From positions 182,001 to 246,000 of the forward strand of contig CAJNDS010002360.1 of assembly GCA_905221605.1 (NCBI GenBank): DNA of 64,000 bases, given 5' to 3'. Positions 1 to 10,385 of the stretch are shown here, piece after piece. Origin of the DNA: Symbiodinium natans (lineage: Eukaryota > Sar > Dinophyceae > Suessiales > Symbiodiniaceae). The position numbers and the translations under genes are program-made. Under the pieces are notes generated by a model. That model saw only the letters and a program-made list of their open reading frames with translations. It made no database searches and was not told the origin of the DNA. Numbering within the stretch: position 1 is the stretch's first letter; each line of letters opens with the position of its first letter.

Positions 1-1842
1 CTCCGGTGACCACGCAGCGCTTGGGCACCTCAACAGCAGCCAAAGTTGCAAAAAAAGGGCTTTTGTTTAACCCTCTTCTGTTAAAGAAATATGGTGCCAA
101 AGGCGAGCAGGTCAGGGACTGGCACGCGCCGGGATGCCCCATCTTGATCTGAGGCCTCCGCTGGCCCATATTTGCCACTTTCGTTTGCCTCACAGTCCAA
201 GTGCTACTGAGGGCGGCAGAATCTGGGGACTACCTGATCAGCTGCACAACTGTGAGAGAGAAAAAAAACCAGACTGCTTCAAGTGCAAGCCTGGTATAGA
301 TCGCAAAACATATCGAATGACTCGACTCGTGCAGCCTCCTTGATCTTTTGCTGAACAGGAGACAACTCCTGAGCTGGATGGATTATGCTGTCCACTTACC
401 GAACATGGATTCCACATTCATTGGAGCAGAGCGGGCTTGGTAATGCTGATTTGCGGCTCAGCTTCGTAAGCTGTGTACAGTTCAACACGTGGCGCCATCG
501 TTCGCAAGGCGCGATGACTGAGTAAGCGTAGTCCCATTCATCTCGCTTGCCCTCCTAGATAAAGTTTGTCAAGCTGTATGAGAGTGTATCGCAAAAACAT
601 CGGCAATCAATGCACGCAGGGTCTGGAGCTAGTGGTAAGCGGGTGTTTGCAAGTCTGCGAAAGCCTCAAACCTTAATGCTGAGTTTGGTCAAGGCTGTTG
701 AGTCTGCCAGGCGCAATGGCTGCGGTACCCAGCACGGCATGCTTCACGTGACGGTTGGTCGACCCACAAGCACAAGAGATCCTATCAACCCCAAGCATTC
801 GCTGATCGGCCCTCCACGAAGAGCTTGCAGGAGTAGCATGACGCAAACGCATCGTCTCGGATGTCTGCGTGTTCCACACGAATAAGCCATGCGCCTCTGC
901 TTGCAGCGCAGCTTCAACCTACAGCAGACCACGCATCACCGTTCGAGATAAGTTGCAAGGCCTAGCTAACTACCACAAGCCTTTTTGTGCAGCGATGACT
1001 CTGCACCAGCTGCCGGTAGCTGGCAAAAAGCTATGGTCCAATGCCATACCAATTGAACGAGCTAGGGACTCATCTGGCATGCAACAGGTCGATTGGAGCA
1101 ATTAAGGCAGCCTTGGACCAAGTCACAACAGCTTTCAAAAGATACTGCAGCAGCCGACAACAGGAAGCCATACTGGAACATGCACGGCAGCAGAGGCGAG
1201 GCTTCTCCAACTTCACGGATGGCAGGAAGCCTCCTTCCGCTTTGGTAGCGCAGAAGAGGTGAATTGTTCAAGTTTCAAGAGCCCCGTCGTTTTTACAAGT
1301 TACTTGTGGAGTAAGACGACATTGAACTTGCAGACGTAAAGTGACAGGACTGCTTGAAACAGCCTATATACACAGGTGCACAGCCATCCAACCCGTGCCA
1401 GTCTTCTGTGGGTCAGATGCAACGTGGCGAAGCTACAAGCCACAAGCACTGTACAACCGGAACTTCGAGAGGCATCTGCTTCACTCTTCTACTTCTGCCT
1501 TCGTCTCTCGGACTACCGGGGTGCTCATGCATAAGAGATCACAAGTGTGTCTTTGCAGATTGGAGGCAGCACCTAGTGGGCCGCAAAATACACAAGCGCT
1601 GGCTAGGAAGGGCCTAATTACATGCCTGCTCAGCTCTAAACATCTGGACCAATCCGCTCGGCAAAATCCGACTGCAAAATGCAGGTCTGGGTGAATTTGC
1701 GGTATTGTTCATGCTCATCTTCACCACTTGCCTTAGAGCTACAGCATCGGCAAAGAAGCTGGTTTGCGGTGACGCTATCCAAACGGTTTCGGGGCTCTTG
1801 TGTAATTCTGCGGGTGCCAAGACCTCTCGTTTGCACAAAGCT
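1..1842. other. No recognisable gene
   Basis: I see only short overlapping open frames on both strands and no protein family I can name. A few stretches look weakly coding, for example on the plus strand around 1,090-1,255 and on the minus strand around 1,640-1,835. In this genome real exons are often only 20-70 nt long, so unrecognised exons may be hidden here. No strong repeat is present. Confidence 0.5.
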
Positions 1843-2931
1843 TTAGGCAGAGAGGCGGTCCATCGTCCCTACACGCTCGAACTTCTCTCCAAGGACAACT
1901 CCAATCTGTCTCTCCTCCCAGCGGTGCAGATGGAAGGCTGGCCTCTCGGCGTGTTCAGGGGCTTTTTTTCAGGGGAACCCGGGAACCATGACAAAAATGC
2001 ACAAACGTGGAAAAGCCTGCCATGAGCGTATCGATAGTTGCAGAAGGCAACGATGTCGCCCGTCTGCCACTGCACTCGAATGCCACCATCATCATAGAGG
2101 CTGACCCATTGCCTCAACTCGTCCGCAGTGAATGGCGTTCCATCCCCAAAGGTCATCTGCAGTGGGCGATGGTCAGGGTGCACATCGTGAACACCTTTCC
2201 ACGTGTCGAACCAAGCGCTGTGATCCGCAATGCTGCTGTACAGGACGTTACGGTCGACTGACGGGCAGTATTCGAAGGCGGAGATCACGAGCTTGGTCTT
2301 CATGTACCGCTTGGAGTGCGGCTTCAGCGGGTCCTCGCACCATTCCACATCCAGTCCACAATCCCGGGCTTTTTGCTCTGCCTCCTCGGGTGTCTTTGCC
2401 CCGAAGGACAGCTGCCAGTGGTTGTATACAGCAGCACCCTCCTTCCAGCCCTGACCCTCGTAAGCATCGCGATCAGTGAGGCAGCGGATGTAGCAGACTC
2501 CCTTGTCTCGAAGCTTCCTTCCCAGATCCGTCTGCAACAATGAGTCCGTCACGCTCAAATTCTCGGAAAGATAGGTATCACCCTTGCCGTGTGTTGCCTT
2601 AATGCTGCAGAATGCCAGATTCTTCATGCTATGCTGGTTGTAGGCCATCTCATGGTGGTAGTGGAGCCACGCGTCATTCGGCGCTCCCACCTGCACGCAA
2701 TTTTGCCACACTGCCAACAAGCTGCACTGCCTATGTGAAGTACCAGAACAGCTAATGCCTGCTAAGTTCACGTCCTGGGCAAAGGCAAGCGCACCTCGAA
2801 GACATTCTGGATAATGCCCTCACGCGGGTTGGCGCCACCTTCATAAGCCATTTGCTTCTTCACCTCGGCGGGAAGAGGCCCGAGCTCTTGCAACTTCAGC
2901 TTGTACACAACAGCGGGGCCCCAGACATGCT
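1843..2931 (-). CDS. TauD/TfdA-family Fe(II)/2-oxoglutarate dioxygenase, 3' exons
   Basis: This is the C-terminal part of a taurine-dioxygenase-like oxygenase, an iron enzyme that hydroxylates small substrates using 2-oxoglutarate. Three exons are visible on the minus strand: about 2,930-2,795, 2,690-2,017 and 1,942-1,843, the last ending in TAA. The phases fit at both joins. The large exon opens with a His-His-Glu-Met motif, the usual HxD/E iron ligands, and ends at N-Y-R-Y-A-H-G, which continues into R-P-A-F-H-L of the last exon; this is the distal His and the 2-oxoglutarate-binding Arg. The first intron is GT-AG and the second GC-AG, only 74 nt long. The N-terminal part must lie above 2.93 kb and I could not assign it. 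The substrate cannot be read from the sequence. Confidence 0.8.
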
Positions 2932-5500
2932 CCCAAGCACACGCACACTGAACTAGTAACGGTTAACCGTAACGCAGAGTCACCACAGCACGAGCATATC
3001 TGCGCATAGCCTCGGGGTCGTTGAGGCCTGCGCAAGCATTCTGGCATATTTTGACATCCCCGGCCCTGCACTCAAATACTTGCGCTGGCTCAGTTAGCTT
3101 CCGGTCGGTGCACTACGACGAAAGGGATCTCTGTCAATGTTGCTGCAACAGATCACTGCGTGGGATTGTGCTTCTTCTTGCCACGTGCAGCGTCTCTTTC
3201 ATTAACTCTGGCTGCTCATCAGATCAGGAAGGGAAGCACATATCGGTGGGAGGCCCTGCGACTAAGCAGGACATCTGTATTGCAACAGCATTATTGCCAC
3301 AAAAAAGCCACGTGCGTTGAGCAACTGGAGACAGCGCAAGGCCATCCTGAATCCTGTGTTGATGGCAACGTCGCGCCTGTGTTGGTGAGCCGAACAACGC
3401 CGTATTGGTCATAGGTGGTCTGCATGCCTCAATCTCGCAACCGATGAGAAAAACTGAAGGGGCCAACATCGACAGACCTGCCATAATGCCGCGCAAGGGG
3501 CGGTCGAAGAGTTCCATTTCACCCCAAGTGCCGGGCTTGTAGGGCCGGCAATCCTTGGCAGGCCGAAAGTTCCGGAAGCAGGGCAGAAGCTGCCTTGGGG
3601 GGGGGGGGGGGCTGAAGGGCAGCTCCCAAGGAGCCAACCTTCGTGATTCCCATCAGCCTCCTGTTCACGGAGCCAAGGGAACCAGATGATAACGGTGAAC
3701 AAGAGGCAGCAATACAGGGGGCTTCTAGGAGATTCCGGAAGGTTAGACAGGCGGTTGGAGTCCCGAGGGCAGGTTCTTAGTGGCTTGGAAACCGGAGCTA
3801 GACACAGAGAACATCACAACTGACCGTGTACTAAACCTCTGTCTCTGGGCACCCTTGTGCAGATCAGCAGCGATGGAGAACATCTCCACAGGTACTTTGT
3901 CTTCGCCCTTTCCTCATTTTTTGCGGAGGGACTTCAGCAAGACATGCCACGACCACAACGGGGCAACTGCGGGAACCCGGCATGAAAGCCATTGGACTCC
4001 CCAAAAAGAAAGCCGTTGATTAATATGAGTTAGTAAGATAGTCATGGGATACAATGAGTACCGCTCAGATTGCCAGGCCCAGGTCTCGAAAGGCAGGAAT
4101 AATGCTCGGCGCGCTTATCCAGAAGCCCGGCATGCGTCCGCCCGGAGGCATCCCACCGGTGAACATTTTTCGCACCTCTGCAGCAGCTGCAGGCACACAC
4201 AGCTCTTCGAGCCTCCTGGGCCTTCCGGACTTCGCGACTCTAGCCATGGAGCCAAACTTTACACTGGAACTGAGAACACCATAAGAAACTTCCGTCTTCA
4301 GCTTTTGCGCATCTTCTCACCGGCACCTGGTGGGGGCGAACGCCACGCAAGGCTGAAAAGGCCATCGTCAGAGTGATGGAGGCAAGATCCCGTGACCCTG
4401 TCTGAACCAAAATCTAGCTGGCATGCAAAAGCTTTGCAGACGCCCGAACCGCCGCAGCAAACAATCTGCTCCCTCTGTGTGGAAATGCCATGAAAAAGAG
4501 AAAAATGCGATAGCTTCCAACTGAATCCAACTCTGAGACCCGTGCGGCGTGCAGCGCCTCCGCCATGGTCGCCAAGCCGTGGCGGAGTGCCGCGACCTCC
4601 GCTTCCGCTTCCCGATGCCCCAGCTGCAGCTTCGGAAGGCCAAAAGTGAATGCTGGTCAAAGCTTCGTATGGGGCTTGGGGGGATTCTCTCTAATGGCAT
4701 CTTCTGGCATATGCCAGGAAGCGTGCGACGGACCAAACCTGTTCAGACATGTCGATCTACCAACTGCCTGAAGCCCCGAGGCCTCCGAATCCAGCGTTTG
4801 CCGCAGCATTGCCACGTCTCCGTCCAGGCGGAGGAAGCGCTGCCGGGGTGCTGCTGTGTGGTAGCGAACTCTCCCGAAGTCTAGCCAATGCATCAAGTCT
4901 AGACACGCCGGAGCATGCAAGGCCCCTGGAATCCACAGGGGCTGCAATCAAAGCAAGACGACAGCGCAAGCTTCACACAGTCTATGCAAGTCAACCCTTG
5001 CCCCCCAAGCCTCTTCGAGGCGGAAGAAGCTGGTCTCCCAGGATCGGGTCTGGGACACAATACCAGACTCAGTGGCTGGGAGAAGGCCCCAAAAAGCCAT
5101 ACAAATTGGAATCACTGGCGCCCTGCCCCCCCACAATACCAAGCTCGAGAAGAAGAATTCAATACTTATACAGCAAGCCTCAGTGTAGTTCCGTATACTT
5201 CCGAAACTCCTGGCCTCCCGGCAATCGGCACCGAGGGAGCGCGGACCTGAGCCCTAACATGTCCGAACGCTTAAGGACTACCCAAAGCTAGCTTGCGAGA
5301 TGCCGTGCCTGATGATACCTCCATGTAACCCTGACTGGCTCGCTACACAAGTCCAGAACACGCTCTAGATGAAGTTTCACGATGCGTCACGGTCCTGTAG
5401 CCAGGTCCCTGCTATCCTTGCGGCATTTCAGGCAAAGGCGTGATGCTGGCCGCTCAGCCTCAGCCTTGGTGGGCCACAGTTGGCTGCGAATGTCGCTCTT
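2932..5500. other. Possible upstream exons, otherwise unassigned
   Basis: This stretch should hold the N-terminal exons of the minus-strand dioxygenase gene, but I cannot identify them. A minus-strand frame at about 3,430-3,600 and another at about 4,690-4,850 look coding-like but match no family I know. A run of G lies at 3,597-3,610. Confidence 0.35.
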
Positions 5501-5505
5501 GGAGG

Positions 5506-5759
5506 CTAGCAGTTCACATAGAAGTTCACATGATCTCTTGCTGCAGAACGTGTCTCAAAAGCAACTCCGAGAACACAATCGCCTTGCGCTCGCGAAGAGA
5601 TGCCGACAGCTCCTGGCAAAGCACAGGGCTTGAAAGGTCCTCTGAGGGTGTGGAACAGCCAGGCTCTATCTCGGGTTCGATCAGGCAAGGCTCATGGCTC
5701 AGAGCGCGATGCGCACGCTGGCTGGCCTTGAGTGCCATGGCCATCACTGCCTGAAGCAC
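5506..5759 (-). CDS. Coding-like minus-strand segment, unknown
   Basis: The minus-strand frame gives a compositionally normal stretch of about 70 residues, rich in Ala, Leu and Glu, with a probable alpha-helical pattern and a central acidic/Pro-Ser section. I do not recognise the family. It could be one long exon of a host gene. The assignment rests only on residue composition and on an open frame longer than its neighbours. Confidence 0.25.
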
Positions 5760-5824
5760 AGCACATGCTCCTGTTCTGCTACAAGTACTTCAACAACTGA
5801 CGTGTGCCGCAGGACGGTGTGCCG

Positions 5825-6055
5825 CTGCTTCTGAAACCCACCCTAAACCCTCGACACCCTAAGGCCCTGGATACCCTAAACCCTCCACAGCCCAAAACCC
5901 GAAATACCCTGGAACCTTCAATGCCCAAAAACTCAAACTGCCCTAAACCCTCAATACCCAAAAACCCCAACAGACGCAAAAGCATCAAGACCCTAAGTCC
6001 ACAAATGCCCTAAAGCCTCAATACCCTAAAACCCTGCAGACCTAAAGCCTCAACG
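5825..6055. repeat. Degenerate interstitial telomeric repeat (CCCTAAA type)
   Basis: The heptamer CCCTAAA and close variants (CCCTGGA, CCCAAAA, CCTAAGT) recur through about 230 bp with the C-rich strand on plus. The copies have drifted strongly, so this is an old interstitial block and not a chromosome end. Confidence 0.75.
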
Positions 6056-7369
6056 CACATGCTTCTCGGTCTTGTTGCTTTGGAACCCATACTGAGGGGT
6101 CTTGACCGCACTTCGTCCGACCCTACCTGCACAAGTAAGACTCAATTCAAGCCTCGCTCCGCTAGCTTGCCATCCTCTCCCGAACTTTTGCCTGTCTCAG
6201 CTTTGCCCGACCCTGTGGCCTTCTGGCATTCTTAGGAGCACCTTCAGCAGCCCCACATAGCGAAGGCAAACCACAAGTGGCGTCTGTCATGCCCAACATG
6301 ACACAGTGCACATCACCTAGAAATCATACGACAATTTGCGTTGTATCTTATCTTGGCGCCTACAGCCTCAACTAAAGAGTTTCACATGTCACCGGTGCAA
6401 ACTTTTCGGCCGGCAGCAAGGATGGCAAGACACGAATTTCTCAATGCGGCCTTAAGATGCCTGACACGATGCGCCACACACCAGGACTAGTGCTTATCAC
6501 CCAGATCGCCAAGATCAATAAGGCATCAGAAGTGCCATGCAGCAGTCCTTTTTTCCAGTCATTTCAGCTTCTTGGTCGAGGTGGCTACACTTCGGGGCAA
6601 CTGGCTTCTACTGGGATTCTACTGGTCAGTGAGGCTCAGTTTCCCTCCTGCGCGTTGTCGACAACGCCAAAGTGACCTCCACGAAAGATTCTAAACACCA
6701 GGTGCTATTGAAAACCAAGAGAACCATGTCTCTGAACTTGGAACTCATTAACTGTTGGGCTGCTCTGGGCTCTATGACTAGGATTTCAGGAGAGCGTCCC
6801 GTTCAACCGGGCCCAGCTTCAACTTCCAAGGCACAACCACAACGACAGGGGTGACTACCGGGGCTCAGAGCAAGCTGATGGGCTGGCTTCCAGAAACAGC
6901 AATAATCCATGGCGCATCGCTGCTTCCAATGCACTTTTGCTCTCCCCAGCTCTTGATCCAGCATTCGCCCAAGACGTGATGGCAGCCAGAGCGAGAGAGG
7001 GCTTGAAGACATTTCAAGATATCACTTGACGTTGACAAGACGTGCCCATGGCCGCCATCGATCGAGGTTGAATATCTGACCCAACCACTGAATTCGTAGC
7101 CTGTGAGCGAAGATTGGAAACAGCAGAGTCATAATGGCACATGCTTGCACCACGCTGGTCGAGCCCATCTCAGAGTTTGACTCAGCTTTGACTTCCACTC
7201 TCCCTCGGCGGCTACGTTGCTTTTGCCGTGGTCATGGCTTCTTTCAGGAGCTCATGAAACGGATCGGCTTCATGTCGCCAGTCTCCTGCCCCAGGGACAT
7301 GGCAAGACAGCTTCTGTTTTGAGCATCGCACCGGCCCGAACACATTACTCTCGCAACAAAGTACGCATC
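6056..7369. other. No recognisable gene
   Basis: Short open frames only. No family, RNA gene or repeat can be supported here. Confidence 0.5.
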
Positions 7370-7701
7370 TCAAAGCTGTGCCTTTAGATGTGTCCAGCTT
7401 CCTGCGGCTTGCCAGCTCCACAGCCGAGATCCCATGTCCTGCCGTGCACGCACAACAATCTGCTTGCAACCACACCGCCATGAGCATAGCGGCGAGCCGC
7501 CATCCAGCAGACCAGGATCAGCATTCGCTGACAGGAGCGCTCGGCAGATTTCGAGCCTGACCGAGATGGAGCAGGCATGAGCTTTCCGGGATGCCAACGC
7601 ATCAAGGCACCAAGCTTTGCAGCAGATCTGTCTCTGACTCCACTGCCTGCTGGCTGCCACCGCTGCGTGCAAAGGTGTGCGGCCCAGCGCATCACGAACA
7701 C
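7370..7701 (-). CDS. Ankyrin-repeat-like gene fragment (exons)
   Basis: Three minus-strand segments read like ankyrin repeats. The first, 7,701-7,647, contains D-A-L-G-R-T-P-L-H-A-A-V-A, which fits the G-x-TPLHxAa turn of an ankyrin repeat, and ends at AG|GC. The second, about 7,556-7,488, contains L-L-S-A-N-A-D-P followed by a D-G-G-S-P-L turn. The third, about 7,445-7,385, continues with G-I-S-A-V-E-L-A. The order and spacing fit consecutive repeats separated by short introns, one with a GC donor. Ankyrin repeats mediate protein-protein contacts; no other domain is visible, so the gene's role is unknown. Confidence 0.55.
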
Positions 7702-8040
7702 CTGCATCGTGGGCTCTATGAGCTGCACATATCTGCGCTTCACGTCCGCTCCCCCCTCAGACTGAAGAGGGGCCCAAGGCTTAAGGCTTAAGGCTTTAGC
7801 CGGATGGAGCCTGCCCGCGCGGCTGCCTCGCCTTCAGAGCGTGCGAGAAGAGCATGGACCACCTTTGGGATGCTGCCGGGCCAGCGAACAGCACTGAGCA
7901 ACGGAAAAGCCCCGAAGACATCTCTACTACAGTGCCTGCTGCTCTATTGATATACCTTACATTTGGCTTTGCGGTCCTTCTCCGCGCCCGTCGCGTCGTT
8001 CCCGACGATGGCCTGAAGGATGCTTTGCGTATGATCAGGC
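7702..8040. other. Spacer, no recognisable gene
   Basis: Open frames overlap on both strands without any family signature. This stretch leads directly into the TG-rich microsatellite. Confidence 0.5.
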
Positions 8041-8083
8041 CTGTGGGATTACAAGTCGACAGTGAGCACAGAAGCACATGTGC

Positions 8084-8232
8084 CAAAATGTGTGCGAAAA
8101 TGTGTGCGAAAATGTTCTTGTGCGAAATGTGTGTGTGTGTGTGCGAATGTGTGTGCGAATATGTGTGCGAATGTGTGTGCGAGTGTGTGGTGTGTGAGAG
8201 AGAGCGAGAGCGTGGGAGCGTGAGAGTGCGAG

Positions 8233-8326
<94 letters not shown>

Positions 8327-8794
8327 GGTGTGTGGGGGGGGTGTGTGGATGTGTGTGGGGGGGGTGTGTGGGGGGTGTGTGTGTGAGAGAGTGTGTGAGA
8401 GAGTGTGTGAGAGAGTGCGTGAGTGAGTGTGTGAGTGTGTGAGTGTGTGAGTGTGTGAGTGTGTGAGTGTGTGAGTGTGTGAGTGTGTGAGTGTGTGAGT
8501 GTGTGAGTGTGTGAGTGTGTGAGTGTGTGTGAGTGAGTGTGTGTGAGTGAGTGTGTGAGTGTGAGTGAGTGTGTGAGTGAGTGTGTGAGTGTGTGAGTGT
8601 GTGAGTGTGTGAGTGTGTGAGTGTGTGAGTGTGTGAGTGTGTGAGTGTGTGAGTGTGTGAGTGTGTGAGTGTGTGAGTGTGTGAGTGTGTGAGTGTGTGT
8701 GTGTGTGAGTGAGTGTGTGAGTGTGAGTGAGTGTGTGAGTGTGTGAGTGTGTGAGTGTGTGAGTGTGTGAGTGTGTGAGTGTGTGAGTGGGGTG
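8084..8794. repeat. TG-rich compound microsatellite
   Basis: The block starts with a 12-bp motif (AAAATGTGTGCG, about 8,084-8,125), passes through (TG)n at about 8,237-8,310 and a G run at about 8,310-8,327, then becomes a long array of GTGTGAGT octamers to about 8,790. The strong strand asymmetry (G+T on plus) makes long spurious Thr/His/Ser frames on the minus strand; these are not genes. Confidence 0.95.
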
Positions 8795-8914
8795 AGTGGG
8801 GTGACGGCCGAATCAGCCAAGCATGACTCAGCAAACATGAGGACAAATCAGAAAACAAGCAAGGGCAAATCAGAAACCAGCAGGGGACGAATCAGCAAAC
8901 CCACCTAATCACCC

Positions 8915-9035
8915 AACCTAGGGGAACCTAACCTAACCCAACATAACCTGACATAACCTACCCCCACAGAACCGTAACATGCCCCAACCTAACCTAAGGT
9001 AACCTAACCTAGCCTAACCTAACCTAACCTGAGGT
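8915..9035. repeat. CCTAA-type short repeat
   Basis: Variants of CCTAA/CCTAAC are repeated for about 120 bp just before the heptamer array. This resembles the five-base TTAGG telomere motif more than the seven-base one, and may simply be a degenerate derivative of it. Confidence 0.6.
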
Positions 9036-9119
9036 AAGATGATAGGGTTTAGGGGCGTGCTTTAGAAAGCAAAGTCACGAACAACGCAAGGCATCTTTTT
9101 TTCTGTGCTTTCTGCTACT

Positions 9120-10060
9120 GCAGGTCCTAAAAAAAGCCTAAACCCTAAAACCCTAAAATCCCAAGTCCTAAACCGCTAAATATTCCCTTAACCCTAAACC
9201 CTAAAAACCCCTGAACCCTAAACCCTAAACCCTAAAAAAACCCTGAACCCTAAACCCTAAAAAAAAAAACTAAGCCTAAGCCCTAGCACACCCAAATCCC
9301 TAAAAACAATCAACCCTTTACCCAGCCCTAAACCCAAGAAAACCCGAAACCCTAAACCCTAAAACCCTAAAAACCCCTAAACCTTAAAACACCCTAAACC
9401 CCAAAAGCCTTCAAAACTCCTGAACCCTAAACCCAAAAACCTGGCCCTAAAGCCTAAACCCTAAAAACCCTAAACCCTAAACCCTAAAAACCCAGCCCTA
9501 AGCCCTACCCTAAGAACCCCTGAGCACTAAACCCAAAAAACCAAAGCCGTAAAAACCCCTCAACTTCAAACCCCGAAAACTCTAAACCCTAAAAACCCCT
9601 AAGCCCTAAACCCTAATAAAATCCAAACCGTAACAAACCCTAAACCCTAAACCCTAAACCCTAAAAACCCCTAAACATAGGCATGTGTTTTCAAACCCAT
9701 CATGCGAGCATTGTGCTTTCAAATGGGGGGGGGGGGGGGGAGGGGGCTGCGCCCCCCCCCCCCACGCACCCCCCTTCCGCACCCCCCCCTTTATTTTTTT
9801 CGAACCGATCACTCGCATTGTGTTTGCAATGGGAGGGGGCTAAAAATCTCTAAACCCAAAAAACACCTAAGCCCTAAAAAACCCTACACAAGCCCCTAAA
9901 CTCTAAACCCTAAATCCTAAAACCCCGAAAGCCTAAAAAACCCCGAAAACCCTAAAAACCCCTAAACTCTAAACCCCCAAAAAACCCTACAAAAACCCTA
10001 AACCCTAAGCCCTAAAAAATCCCAAAACCCTAAATCCTTAAAAACCCCGAAAGCCAAGAG
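9120..10060. repeat. Large degenerate telomeric array (CCCTAAA)
   Basis: About 0.9 kb of CCCTAAA heptamers with many point changes and A-run expansions, C-rich strand on plus. Around 9,720-9,840 it is interrupted by a G-run/C-run inverted segment. Interstitial heptamer arrays of this kind can arise from telomere addition to breaks or from subtelomere fusion. Copies are too degraded to be a functional end. Confidence 0.85.
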
Positions 10061-10169
10061 AGACCAATGTAAAATGCACGGCTGTCCATGGATGCTGAGT
10101 TGCTGATTCTGCCCTTGCTGTTGTCTGAACCACGGATGTCTGATTCGAGGTCTTGTTTTCTGATTTGGG

Positions 10170-10385
10170 CAGCACCCTGTGCGAGTGTGTGAGTGTGTGA
10201 AAGTGTGAGTGTCTGAGTGTGTGAGTGTGTGAATGCATGAGTGTGAGTGCGTGTGAGCGTGTGTGAGTGTGTGAGTGTGTGAGTGTGTGAGTTTGAGTGC
10301 GAGAGTGTGAGTGTGGGGGGGTGAGTGTGGTGAGTGTGTGAGAGTGCGTGAGAGTGTGTCCTGTGTGTGTGTGTGTGTGCTTGTT
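10170..10385. repeat. Second GTGTGAGT microsatellite
   Basis: The same GTGTGAGT-type octamer as at 8.4-8.8 kb reappears here in a shorter, more degraded form. The two lie on either side of the telomeric array and are in the same orientation. Confidence 0.8.

Noticed and set aside
8035-8858. Two 267-269-codon minus-strand frames made of Thr, His, Ser and Leu
   Set aside because: They are translations of the GTGTGAGT microsatellite and have no non-repetitive core.
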